Positions 1-9,699 of a stretch of DNA of 64,000 nt are shown here, one piece after another (the stretch's first letter is position 1; each line of letters begins with the position of its first letter). The DNA lies in contig NC_092677.1 of the NCBI RefSeq assembly GCF_964355755.1, forward strand, positions 19,688,101 through 19,752,100, written 5' to 3'. Position numbers and translations under genes: made by a program. Origin of the DNA: Antedon mediterranea (Eukaryota; Echinodermata; Crinoidea; Comatulida; Antedonidae). The notes beneath the pieces are model-generated. The model searched no databases. It was not told the DNA's origin and saw nothing but the letters and a program-made list of their open reading frames with translations.

Positions 1-376
1 TGGTGTTATTAGTAGTATGTATTCACATATCTATCTATTTTTATTGATTTAGGTGAATTTGCTTAGGGAATGTGTCTTCATCAGCCATGAATCCTTGTTT
101 AAACAGGGAGTTCCAACTAATAACTCCCTTGTTGTTTAAACATGCCATTTAGCAAAAGCAATCACTGGTTTGAATTCTGACAGACACATTTTATCCACAA
201 TGTCTATGGTAGACTCTATTAACTCTTTATTGTTGGCCTGTCTATGAAATTGAATGATTTGGATTGGTGGGCAGACTTGCTATTGGCCTATATTGATACT
301 TAATCATTTTTAATTTGCTACTATAGTTTGTTATTTTTCAATTGTCTTATTGTTTTTTCTCTCTGATTTGTTTCAG

Positions 377-510
377 GTGCTTTATTTGCATTCATAATAA
401 GAACATTAACACTATCAGAATTAGATGCCCACTTTGCAATCATATTTGGATGTGGACAAACTCTGATTACAATATTTGTTTCATTTTCAAGAATCCTAGC
501 CACATTATAA
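377..510 (+). CDS. Last coding exon of a TMEM170A/B-like membrane protein
   Basis: The exon follows a good polypyrimidine tract and CAG acceptor (cag at 374-376) and ends at TAA 508-510. The first two bases complete a codon begun in the previous exon. The 43 residues read ALFAFIIRTLTLSELDAHFA, then IIFGCGQTLITIFVSFSRIL and ATL. Vertebrate TMEM170 proteins, as I recall them, end in the same pattern: a G-x-GQT segment, a hydrophobic stretch, then SF-x-RILATL. This is the final transmembrane segment of a small multi-pass protein, which family knowledge places in the endoplasmic reticulum and nuclear envelope. The upstream exons are left of the window; I see none in 1-376. A and B paralogs cannot be told apart from this exon, so no symbol is given. 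Confidence 0.8.
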
Positions 511-1240
511 TAAAAGTCATAGTTTGCTTAACAGTAATTTGTATTACATAGCCTACAGTTTGTAAATACAATAACAAAATGGAATCACATGACTACCATT
601 CCAAGGTTTGAAAACATTACAACATTATCAAATGGGTGCAACTAGCACTTTGAACTACTGTATGAAGTCCAGAAACAGATTGATGCAAATTGTTCATAGT
701 ATTTATGTTTATATTTTATCTAATTAATATTTTTTTCCAAAAGTGACTGGAAATAATAAGAAACAATAATCTTAATTTAATGACATTTTACTGACAACCT
801 AAATAATACAGTGATTGTTTATGATATTCTGTTATAGTACCCCTAATTATATTTAAATTTGACGTGGATAATGATTTTTTAAGAGTTTCATGGCGATTTC
901 AGATGGTTCCAGAGAGTTTGGTATTAAAATTAACACATTTGTACTGGAATATCTATATGAAGTTTGAACATTATCAACCATCTTGGATCCAAAGTAGCAG
1001 CCAAAATAGGGTATAAATGGCACTTAGAATATTTGTTCGTTATACAATTTTTATTAAATTTCCCAATTATCGGGCTGCGGTGAATCGATTTTTTCATTTT
1101 GTTGCTTTTCATGTCTCGCCATACAAAAAGTCATAAGAAAGAACAGATATCACACAGCATTTACAGAACGGTAGGGCCTATAATACACACAATCTTCATT
1201 TGTAAAGTGTACTCAATAAAGTGACAAACTACCCAATTTT
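511..1240 (+). other. Probable 3' UTR of the TMEM170-like gene
   Basis: This is AT-rich non-coding sequence directly after the TMEM170-like stop codon. A canonical AATAAA lies at 1215-1220. The UTR extent is inferred from the first well-placed AATAAA; other weaker signals lie upstream. Confidence 0.4.
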
Positions 1241-1354
1241 TTATTCGATAAAAACGAATTAAACAGCGTTAGAACACGGGCCCAGGCCCATTTTTCGTGC
1301 CTTGTCACGTCTGTGCCCCTTTTTCTTCAAGGCTGGTGGGTCAATGTAGCAAAA

Positions 1355-1738
1355 ATAATAGATATACCTAGACAAAATTAGAACAGAATATATATATATA
1401 TATATATAAATAAATGAAAGACGCTAGTAAATTACCAACTGAACATTTTATTGCACTACAGGCTGTTTCATATATATATATATATAAATGTTCGGTTCAA
1501 TGTAACCGTCTAGAAAGTGCTCAATACGGTAAAGTAGAGCTAAAATATACGTTAAGTCTGGATATATATATATATATATAGGTAACTTTATTCCAAAAAA
1601 TGAATTTACTTTTGTGGTAAATATCTCTTAAAGACATATCAGAGCAACATATATCAAAAATGGAGAAAAATGTAGTTGAAGAAATTAGGTTAATGTCCAT
1701 AAAACCAAAATGGCCACTTACTACAGTATTTTTATATA
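1355..1738 (+). repeat. Dispersed repeat, left half (target of the 1739-4316 transposon)
   Basis: This sequence matches the reverse complement of about 42540-42710 in NSUN2 intron 10. Shared blocks include the stretch with TGGAGAAAAATGTAGTTGAA and the one with CCATAAAACCAAAATGGCC. This copy carries an insert of about 210 bp (about 1388-1598) rich in TA dinucleotide runs that the other copy lacks. The repeat continues after the transposon, from about 4317 to 4365. Confidence 0.7.
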
Positions 1739-2250
1739 GGGTCATTCCATCTCAGATCACCCAATGAGTTAAACCCTACCTCTTCCAATTTTGATGAAAT
1801 TTGGTATATGGGTGATTCATAGCAATTAAAGCCAAAATATCAAATTTTAACTTTATCGGACCAACGGTTTTTAAGATATCGCAATTTCACTTTTCGGTTT
1901 TTACGCAAAAAAGGGCGCGTCCGCCACGTTTCAAAGAGCTGTATCTCGGGAACTATAGGTTCGATTTTAAAAGCAAAGGTATTTTTGTAAAGGGGAGACC
2001 ATAAGGAATCTAAATATACTAATTGTGTGTGTTTTATGTTAATTTTAAGTTGAATAAAACTTTGACATATATTTTGACCTTGAAATTGACCCCGTGGAAC
2101 ACGCCCGTTTTGTTGGTGACTATCATGAAAAATGTAGCCCTACGTGTCAACTACAACATATAAAAAAATTGGAGGGGTTTTTTTTCTTTGTTTCCATGAA
2201 ATTACAATTTGAAGTTGACATACCTCTTCCTTTTAGTGTATTTTTGGTGT
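1739..2250 (+). repeat. Left terminal inverted repeat of the transposon
   Basis: This arm pairs with about 3810-4316 over its full length, including the inner block with CTACAACATATAAAAAAATT and the adjacent poly-T tract. Confidence 0.85.
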
Positions 2251-2351
2251 CTGTCCATGCATTACTTCAATGTCAATTTGATGTATTCCAAAATTAATTT
2301 TATTTACAAACTAAATATTATTATAATGTTACAATTGTCTATGTCTGGCCT

Positions 2352-2912
2352 TTACTCCTTGTCATCTGGACAATTCAAACAGTATTTAGAAATGTTGTGG
2401 CGATCATTTTGGGAAATACTGTAATTCCTAGTCGAAGAGGATTTTATAAACGGAGAGGCTATAATACAATGTACATTTGATTCAGGAATCCAACAACAGT
2501 CTTCTTTGGACGGCCAATAAAAGGTTTTCGCTGACCCATGAGGATGCATAAATTTAATTTGAAAATCCCCAAACTCTTCTGAGAGTGAGACATCCACCAC
2601 CAAACCAATCCATGGGACACCATCATAACTACAGCACACAAAATTCTGAAGTCTAATAATGGTGGGTTGTGTATCAGCAACAATTTCATTTTCATCACTG
2701 AAAGATTCTTGAATCACTACCACATCCGGAGGGTTTATCTGGGTACTAAGTTTGTAGACCTGCATCTGTGCCAGAGAAACGGGAACAAAGCGATGATATT
2801 CTAATGTACCCTTGATGGTCTGGGCGAGGTTGAATCTCGGCTTTATTTCTTTTTCCACAGTAGATACCTCATCTATTCCCACATGAAAAAAGTTGATGCC
2901 TGGAATGTCCAT
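2352..2912 (-). pseudogene. Transposase, C-terminal fragment (split by SINE)
   Basis: This 186-residue frame on the minus strand begins MDIPGINFFHVG immediately beyond the SINE. It contains IKPRFNLAQTIKGTLEYHRF and a later region rich in tryptophan and cysteine (KEDCCWIPES). It reads as the downstream half of the 3211-3624 transposase. The ATG at 2912 is probably not a real start, because the frame would have continued from the upstream half before the SINE inserted. The stop is inside the element, upstream of the left arm. Confidence 0.6.
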
Positions 2913-2914
2913 AT

Positions 2915-3205
2915 GAGCGAGTCATATGGCCGAGCGGTTAAGGCAGGGGCGCCGTTTACCGTACCTAAAAGAGCCAACAACAACATCGGCAAGGGTTCGA
3001 GGCCGACTCGCTCCGTTCTGGTGGTGGAACAAGTCTTCTCGGATAAGGACTATAAACCGTAGGTCCAGTCCAGTTATAACATGTGTGTACTTTAAAGAAC
3101 CCAGTTCATTATTCGAAAAAGAGTAGGGGGTTACCCCGGTGAACTGGTTCACACAATAGCCCCTGTATCAGGGGGATTACCACCTATCTGATAGGACAGT
3201 GATTA
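2915..3205 (+). mobile_element. tRNA-derived SINE inside the transposase
   Basis: The head (2915-3013) keeps a tRNA-like layout. An 8-bp acceptor stem pairs GAGCGAGT with ACTCGCTC, box A reads TGGCCGAGCGGTTAAGGC, and box B reads GGGTTCGAGGCC with a long variable region, like tRNA-Leu or tRNA-Ser. The body follows with a GGATAAGGACTATAAACCG core and a TTCGAAAAAGAGTAGGGGG segment, the style of core found in metazoan SINEs. The 3' end is approximate and no target duplication was visible. It interrupts the minus-strand transposase. Confidence 0.75.
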
Positions 3206-3210
3206 ATTCA

Positions 3211-3624
3211 CTATTGATAATCCTTGGCCACATTGCCTAAAGACATATAATAAAAATAAAAAATTACACAGTAGTCGAACATACTGAGAGATGTGATAAT
3301 ATGACATTCAGTCAAACGCTGTAAGCTTCTCTTAGTGACAAGCCTCTTAACTGTTCCACCTATGCCATCACACGCACTCTTGCCATGTGATGTAGCGAAA
3401 AAATTCCACTCGGCGTCTAAACCAAAATCTTCCTGGTGGTGGCAAAGGTTAATAAAGTTATATTTGTTTTTGTATTGGCCGCCACATCCATCTGTGAAAT
3501 AATGAACTTTTTTCATGGTTGGTAGTTTTGTTTTTATATAGGGGATGACAACCTTTAAAAAGGCATATACAGTAACTGTTGTATGTTCTCTGCAATCACT
3601 TATTATGCATATGTTAATGTGCAT
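3211..3624 (-). pseudogene. Transposase, upstream fragment (split by SINE)
   Basis: This minus-strand reading frame carries a strongly patterned segment: HYFTDGCGGQYKNKYNF, then a histidine pair, FFATSHGKSACDG and GGTVKRL. The DG and CDG acidic positions and the invariant-looking SHGK are typical of a DDE-type nuclease core in a widespread invertebrate transposon family that I recognise by pattern but cannot name. The frame ends in non-family sequence just before the SINE and is probably continued by the 2352-2912 fragment. The start of the gene is not defined. Confidence 0.65.
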
Positions 3625-3809
3625 AATAACATAGTAAGGACACTAAACTATGTGTCAAAATTGATTTGAAAAGTATGCGAGTTACCCAGTATTTCTCATA
3701 TCAAAATATATCTACTGTTTAAGTGGGCCTGATGAGAAAGCGTAACAATAAGACACCTTAACAGTTAGTGTTCACACTGTGTATAAGTATAACAACACCA
3801 AAAATACAC

Positions 3810-4316
3810 TATAAAGGAAGAGGTATGTCAACTTCAAATTGTAATTTCATGGAAACAAAGAAAAAAAACCCCTCCAATTTTTTTATATGTTGTAGTTGAC
3901 ACGTAGGGCTACATTTTTTGTGATAGTCACCAACAAATCGGGCGTGTTCCACGGGGTCAATTTCAAGGTCAAAATATATGTCAAAGTTTTATTCAACTTA
4001 AAATTAACATAAAACACACACAATTAGTATATTTAGGTTCCTTATGGTCTCCCCTTTACAAAAATACCTTTGTTTTTAAAATCGAACCTATAGTTCCCGA
4101 GATACAGCTCTTTGAAACGTGGCGGCCGCGCGCTTTTTTGCGTAAAAACCGAAAATTGAAATTGCGATATCTCGAAAACCGTTGGTCCGATAAAGTTAAA
4201 ATTTGAAATTTTGGCTTTAATTGCTATGAATCACCCATATACCAAATTTCATCAAAATTGGAAGAGGTAGGGTTTAAAATTCCATTTTTTTTGGGTGAAC
4301 TGAGATGGAATGACCC
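3810..4316 (-). repeat. Right terminal inverted repeat of the transposon
   Basis: This is the reverse complement of about 1739-2250, with scattered substitutions and a short extra AT-rich stretch near 4280. Confidence 0.85.
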
Positions 4317-4519
4317 TATATCGGGTATAGTCTAGGCAATCTAGAATTTAAAGTCAAACCTAAGATCACGAAAGCTAAGACCACGAAACTTAAGACCCAA
4401 CACCTAAGATTACCAATAGTTCTCTTTCACATCTGCCTTGTATTTTAACTCTAAATTTGTTAACCAACCTTAGAATTAGATGATGAAGAATCAATAAAAT
4501 AACAATAATTTTTTAAATC

Positions 4520-5092
4520 AATTTTAATGATTTTACAGACGTTTTTCTCATGCAAATTTCGCATACTCTACGTCCAATATTTTGTTTCTATAAAACGCCA
4601 AAAGAGCAACATTAATAGAAGGCTAAAAAAACTATGTGGAATTCATTTATTTAACTCATTTTGTGGTGAAAATCATGTTAAATTCAATATATTTTGTCAC
4701 TGTCAATACAAATAAAATGTTACTGTTGATACTTTACACGGTTTCGTTAGCTTTAAGAATAAAATCGACACATTCATCTCTCTTATGACTAGGCCTAGAG
4801 TAGTAGTAGTGATGCTGATTTTAAGATCGATTAATATTCTTTGAAAATAGAAAAGTATCAGCAGTAACATATTACAGCATTTTTATTGACAAATTGAAAA
4901 AATGTATTGAAATTAAACCTACATTTCACCAATATTAAGGCATTAAATGTAAACGCATTCCATCGAGTTTTCAGCCCTCTATTATTGTTGCTCTTTTGGC
5001 GCTCCATAGAAACGAAAATATTGAAAGTTGAGTATGCGAAAGTGTGTGACGAGAAACACGTCTGTAAAATCACCAATTTTCACGCTGCTGCT
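4520..5092. mobile_element. Short fold-back element
   Basis: About 4520-4712 and 4880-5092 are diverged inverted copies of each other. Shared blocks include GATTTTACAGACG, TTTCGCATACTC and GCCAAAAGAGCAACA. A spacer of about 170 bp separates the arms. I see no coding sequence and no clear target duplication. The reading frames here are by-products of the arms. Confidence 0.6.
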
Positions 5093-6010
<918 letters not shown>

Positions 6011-6027
6011 ACAAGAGGCAAAGAACA

Positions 6028-6115
6028 TTAATTTTCGAAATGAAATGTACCGCAGAACTGGCACAATATATAGGCTGAGCCAGGTATGCGGGACATGGTA
6101 CACCGATTATGAACA
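6028..6115 (+). repeat. Intact copy of a duplicated sequence (empty site)
   Basis: The block with TTTTCGAAATGAAATGTACC through GGTACACCGATTATGAACA recurs at 6310-6371 plus 7270-7293. There it is split by the element at 6372-7269. This copy therefore shows the uninterrupted state. Confidence 0.75.
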
Positions 6116-6371
6116 CATAGAGTGAACAAGCTCAACGAGCGTGCTTTGCAGAATGCTAATAGTATTCACAACAAAAATGCACTGTTTCGAACTGAAGAGT
6201 GCTCTACAAAACAACATACCATATAATAGAAGAAAGTAGAGGACCGTAATATCCCATCTGCAGACAGTAGGCCTACTCATTCGATCTTATTAGGTCAGTG
6301 CAGCTCAGGTTTTCGAAATGAAATGTACCGCAAAACTGGCACAATATATAGGCTGAGCCAGGTATGCGGGA

Positions 6372-7269
6372 CGCGATTTTTTTTTTCGTACATAAGTTGG
6401 GGACCCCTCATGAAACGTCACAAAATTAACATGAATAATTCATCAGTTAAATGTGTTGTTCCGCGTGCACCCAAGCGTATAGCAACAAGAAGCGATTACA
6501 CAACTGCGATACGATACTTTCTACAGTAGGCCTAGGATTCTAAGTTAATTCACGCGATTGCCTTTGCGCACTCTTCTTCACACAAAATGTGTCGAGTCGA
6601 GGCTAATCGACAGCTAGGCAAGACATTAAACTAAGTAGTAATTCATTGGACATAGCCCAAAGAAAGCTTAGACCCACAAGAATAAAGAATGTGTATAATT
6701 TGTGTACTGTATTTTTTTTAATTCTGCTATTTTATTATCAAACAATGCATGTACTCAAAGGAACTTTAAAAATGCGCGTATTTTATGAACACATGAGATG
6801 GGAAGATTAGACCCACGAGAATAAAAACTGTTTATTGTTTAATTTTGCTGACTTATTACTCGGATTGTGTCATACCTATAACACACACACACACACACAC
6901 AGCTCTACTAGAATAGACATATGTTTAGAGACTAATAATTAGGCCTAGGCCTAATAGTATTAATAGAAACTATAATTTTAACACATAATTCTTTAGTAAT
7001 AAATTATATTAAAAACACTATCATAAACTAAAGGCTGATTGTTTCGACAATCCACACAAAACGCCGCTATTCTTCTATGAAATCGCATGCACGCCGCAAC
7101 AACAGCGCGGAGATAGGCCTAGAATCGTACCGCACTTGTGTAATCACTTCTTGTTGCTATACGCTTGGGTGCACACGGAACAAGAACATTTAACTGATGA
7201 ATTATTCATGTTTATTTTGTGACGTTTCATGAGGGGGTCCCCAACTTATGTACGAAAAAAAAAATCGCG
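6372..7269. mobile_element. TIR element of about 0.9 kb, non-coding
   Basis: The ends read CGCGATTTTT and AAAAATCGCG. About 160 bp at each end are inverted copies, including the blocks ACATAAGTTGGGGACCCC and ATTCATCAGTTAAATGTG. A GGA triplet flanks both ends, so the target duplication is probably 3 bp. The interior is non-coding and includes an AC microsatellite at 6880-6901. It is an insertion into a sequence present uninterrupted at 6028-6115. Confidence 0.75.
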
Positions 7270-7324
7270 GGAACATGGTACACCGATTATGAACATAATA
7301 ATTATATATAATGCGTTATCCAAA

Positions 7325-7460
7325 TTCTTTCACTTGCACTGATGAAGGGCTAGTGTTGCCCGAGAGCTCTTCTAACTTTTCTGGCTGTTTTACTTTATCG
7401 TTTTGATTTAGCTTTTCGCTTTTTTTTTTGTATCTCCATTGAGATCCAGCCACTGATACC
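7325..7460 (+). repeat. Dispersed repeat with hammerhead-like core, copy 1
   Basis: The stretch from TTGCACTGATGAAGGGC to GAGATCCAGCCACT is about 130 bp and is repeated at 18665-18784. It has a CTGATGA box, a GGGC/GCCC stem, then GAGA where the second copy has GAAA. Elements of this style occur in Penelope-like retroelements, but I see no Penelope reverse transcriptase here. Confidence 0.55.
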
Positions 7461-7534
7461 CACACACATTTTAATTAATTAATTTGTATATTCAAAAATT
7501 AATTAAATTTTAGTATACCACCGGGCGGTCTTCA

Positions 7535-8320
7535 ATGATGTGTGTGATTTTACTACAAGCATGTGTATGCGATTTTTTTTTACCTACTGTAATATTGTTT
7601 GGGCCAATAATTTTAAATCAAATCTCGATCAAATTCATAAGCTCCAAAAGAAGGCCGTACGCATTATATCTGGCTCGCCACCCCTTGCTCATTCTGATCC
7701 CCTCTTTTATAATTTAAATTTACTGTTATGACATTAATAAATTACAACAATATATCTTTGTTTACGAAGCTTTGCATTCTCTTCTTCCATCCAATTTATG
7801 CTTCTTCTTAAAAAACTCTGATTTTCACTCCTATTCTACTAGAACTTGCAACAAACTTCATCTTCCTCAGCCCAAACTTACGTTGCTCCAACAACGTCCG
7901 TTATAGCGGTGTTAAATTACGGTATATAATGACCTTCCTCCTGAAATCACTGCAACCCCCTCCAGGAAAATTTTCTCTCATAAAGCTAAACAATTTCTTT
8001 TGTCAAAATATGATTTATAAAATGTTCTTTTATACCATCCTCAGCTTTTATATCACATGATCGTTTGTTCCCTTTTTTTTTCTCTTTTTTCTTGCCCTGT
8101 CCTGTCTGTGTGTTTGTGTACGTTAATTAATTTGTAATTTTTATTTATATTATTCATTTAGGGCTTGCTCGTCACAAAGGTCGTTTGATTAATAGAATTT
8201 CTGTTTTTTATCTGGCGTTACTTTTTGAGTTTTGCCCTCTTCCTTCATTTTACAATTTATATTGGATATTTGTTGTTATTTTACTGTGGAAGAAATAAAT
8301 GTTAATTTGAATTGAAATTT
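7535..8320 (+). pseudogene. 5'-truncated LINE, end of reverse transcriptase (CR1 superfamily style)
   Basis: Conceptual translation across several frameshifts and stops gives the typical LINE reverse-transcriptase tail: IHKLQKKAVRIISG, then an LPSNLCFFLKN segment, YSTRTCNKLHLPQPKL, NDLPPEITATPS and AKQFLLSKYDL. The 3' end has an AATAAA and a short TTGAATTGAA repeat at about 8302-8320. Nothing upstream of the thumb region is present, so this is a dead 5'-truncated copy. Confidence 0.7.
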
Positions 8321-8583
8321 GGTGTAATGATTATGTAACCTGCCTTTCAACAATAGAACAGCAACGCAAAAAAAACAAACGGGTGAATTCGAAAAGAAAT
8401 AGGGTTTTTAAAACTACTCGTATAAAAAAACCTGTAAATTTAATCAATTTATGTTTTAAAATTAAAAATCACAAATTATAACTCTTGCCTCTTTTACAAA
8501 AATGTAGTTTTTTGGACTAGTAGTTCTCGAGAAGATGAAATTTAAGTTTACTTATTACTTTAAGACTGCACGAATGTGCGATA

Positions 8584-9240
8584 CTCGGGGTACAGCAAAA
8601 GAAGCTGTAATGACTGTCATAAGACGGGATGTAACGTCACATGCACATCAATAACCTCGCTACCAAATACGACTATATTCCGAAAAGTTACGTCACATAA
8701 CCGGAAATGGCATAATTACGGTAGGCCTAAATTATGAAATCTCAAAGTGATTTTTTGCTATCTCCGGGGGCAGAAGTGACGTCACAATATCATAAATAGG
8801 TTTTACTGTATATATTCTTATTCTCCAAGTAACCTTTGAAATATGACACCAAACACGGCTATATTACGACAAAAATCGTTTGGCACCAAGGTACCATCTT
8901 CGAGACGTCATATGGCTGTATCAGGTTTGAAATTTAAAATTCCGGCTCTATAGCTTTGAGGAAATATCCCTGTATGTAGTATACCCATGCCAAATCCCAG
9001 CTCAATACTACAACGAATAAGGAAGGAGTAGTACTTTATAAATCGCACTTTTTTCGATTGGTACCATGTTTATGACGTCATAATTCTGCATCCGGTTAAA
9101 GTACGAAAATGTTCTTTCTATAGCTTTGTTCACCTATTACCCTAGTATATGCATGCCATGTTTCAGAGCCGTCAGACGACGCGTAAAGAACTAGTAGGAC
9201 TTGAAAGTTGGCTCAATAGTCCAGACTCGGCTACCCCGAG
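8584..9240. mobile_element. Possible TA-flanked MITE
   Basis: The sequence starts CTCGGGGTA and ends TACCCCGAG, with TA on both sides (8582-8583 and 9241-9242), as Tc1/mariner-type insertion leaves. Only about nine terminal bases match, so the call rests on short TIRs plus the flanking TA. Inside are several GTGACGTCA-like motifs and no coding sequence. Confidence 0.4.
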
Positions 9241-9699
9241 TAAATTAAAAGTAGTCCAGAATTGGGACCGTTGAGTGGTCCTTGACAATGTATATCCGTA
9301 TTTTCATTTGGTAAAGATCTTGTAATTACTTTTTGAGTAATCCTGCTAACAAACAAATGAAAGCACTCAGAAACTGAGTGAAGGACTTGGCAAAATGTAT
9401 CCACTGATAGGGAGCATCTTGAATATTACATTATATTTTTTTTGCTTTAGGTATTAGCTTTTCATGGTTCAAATCCTGCTGGGGTTTATAATTTGTTTAA
9501 ATAATTTTTAATACAAACAAACTCCGTCATTGCAACAATGACCATTCTAAAAGATTGACCAGGAATTGAGGAGTGTCTTGAAGCTGTGCCGATTTTCGGC
9601 GCCCCTGCTTTAACCCATGGAGTAAGCTTAATATTAATATATCGTACGGAGGATAAGCTTTAGAGTGACATGACCAATATATCAATTTTCTTGAAAATC

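Larger units (their letters stand above)
1739..4316. mobile_element. DNA transposon with about 510-bp terminal inverted repeats
   Basis: The left arm (1739 to about 2250) and right arm (about 3810-4316) are near-perfect reverse complements, beginning GGGTCATTCCATCTCAG and ending CTGAGATGGAATGACCC. TATA flanks both ends (1735-1738 and 4317-4320), consistent with a 4-bp target duplication. The surrounding sequence is a repeat whose uninterrupted copy at about 42480-42710 runs straight across this point, which confirms the boundaries. The interior holds a minus-strand transposase gene broken by a SINE. I cannot assign the superfamily; a TATA duplication and arms this long are not the commonest combination. 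Confidence 0.85.

Noticed and set aside
2915-3013. Functional tRNA-Leu or tRNA-Ser gene
   Set aside because: Acceptor stem and boxes are present, but the anticodon arm is not regular and it is joined to a SINE body inside a transposon.
7325-7460. Active hammerhead ribozyme in copy 1
   Set aside because: The GAAA box is GAGA here and no stem I is visible; only similarity of the core is claimed.
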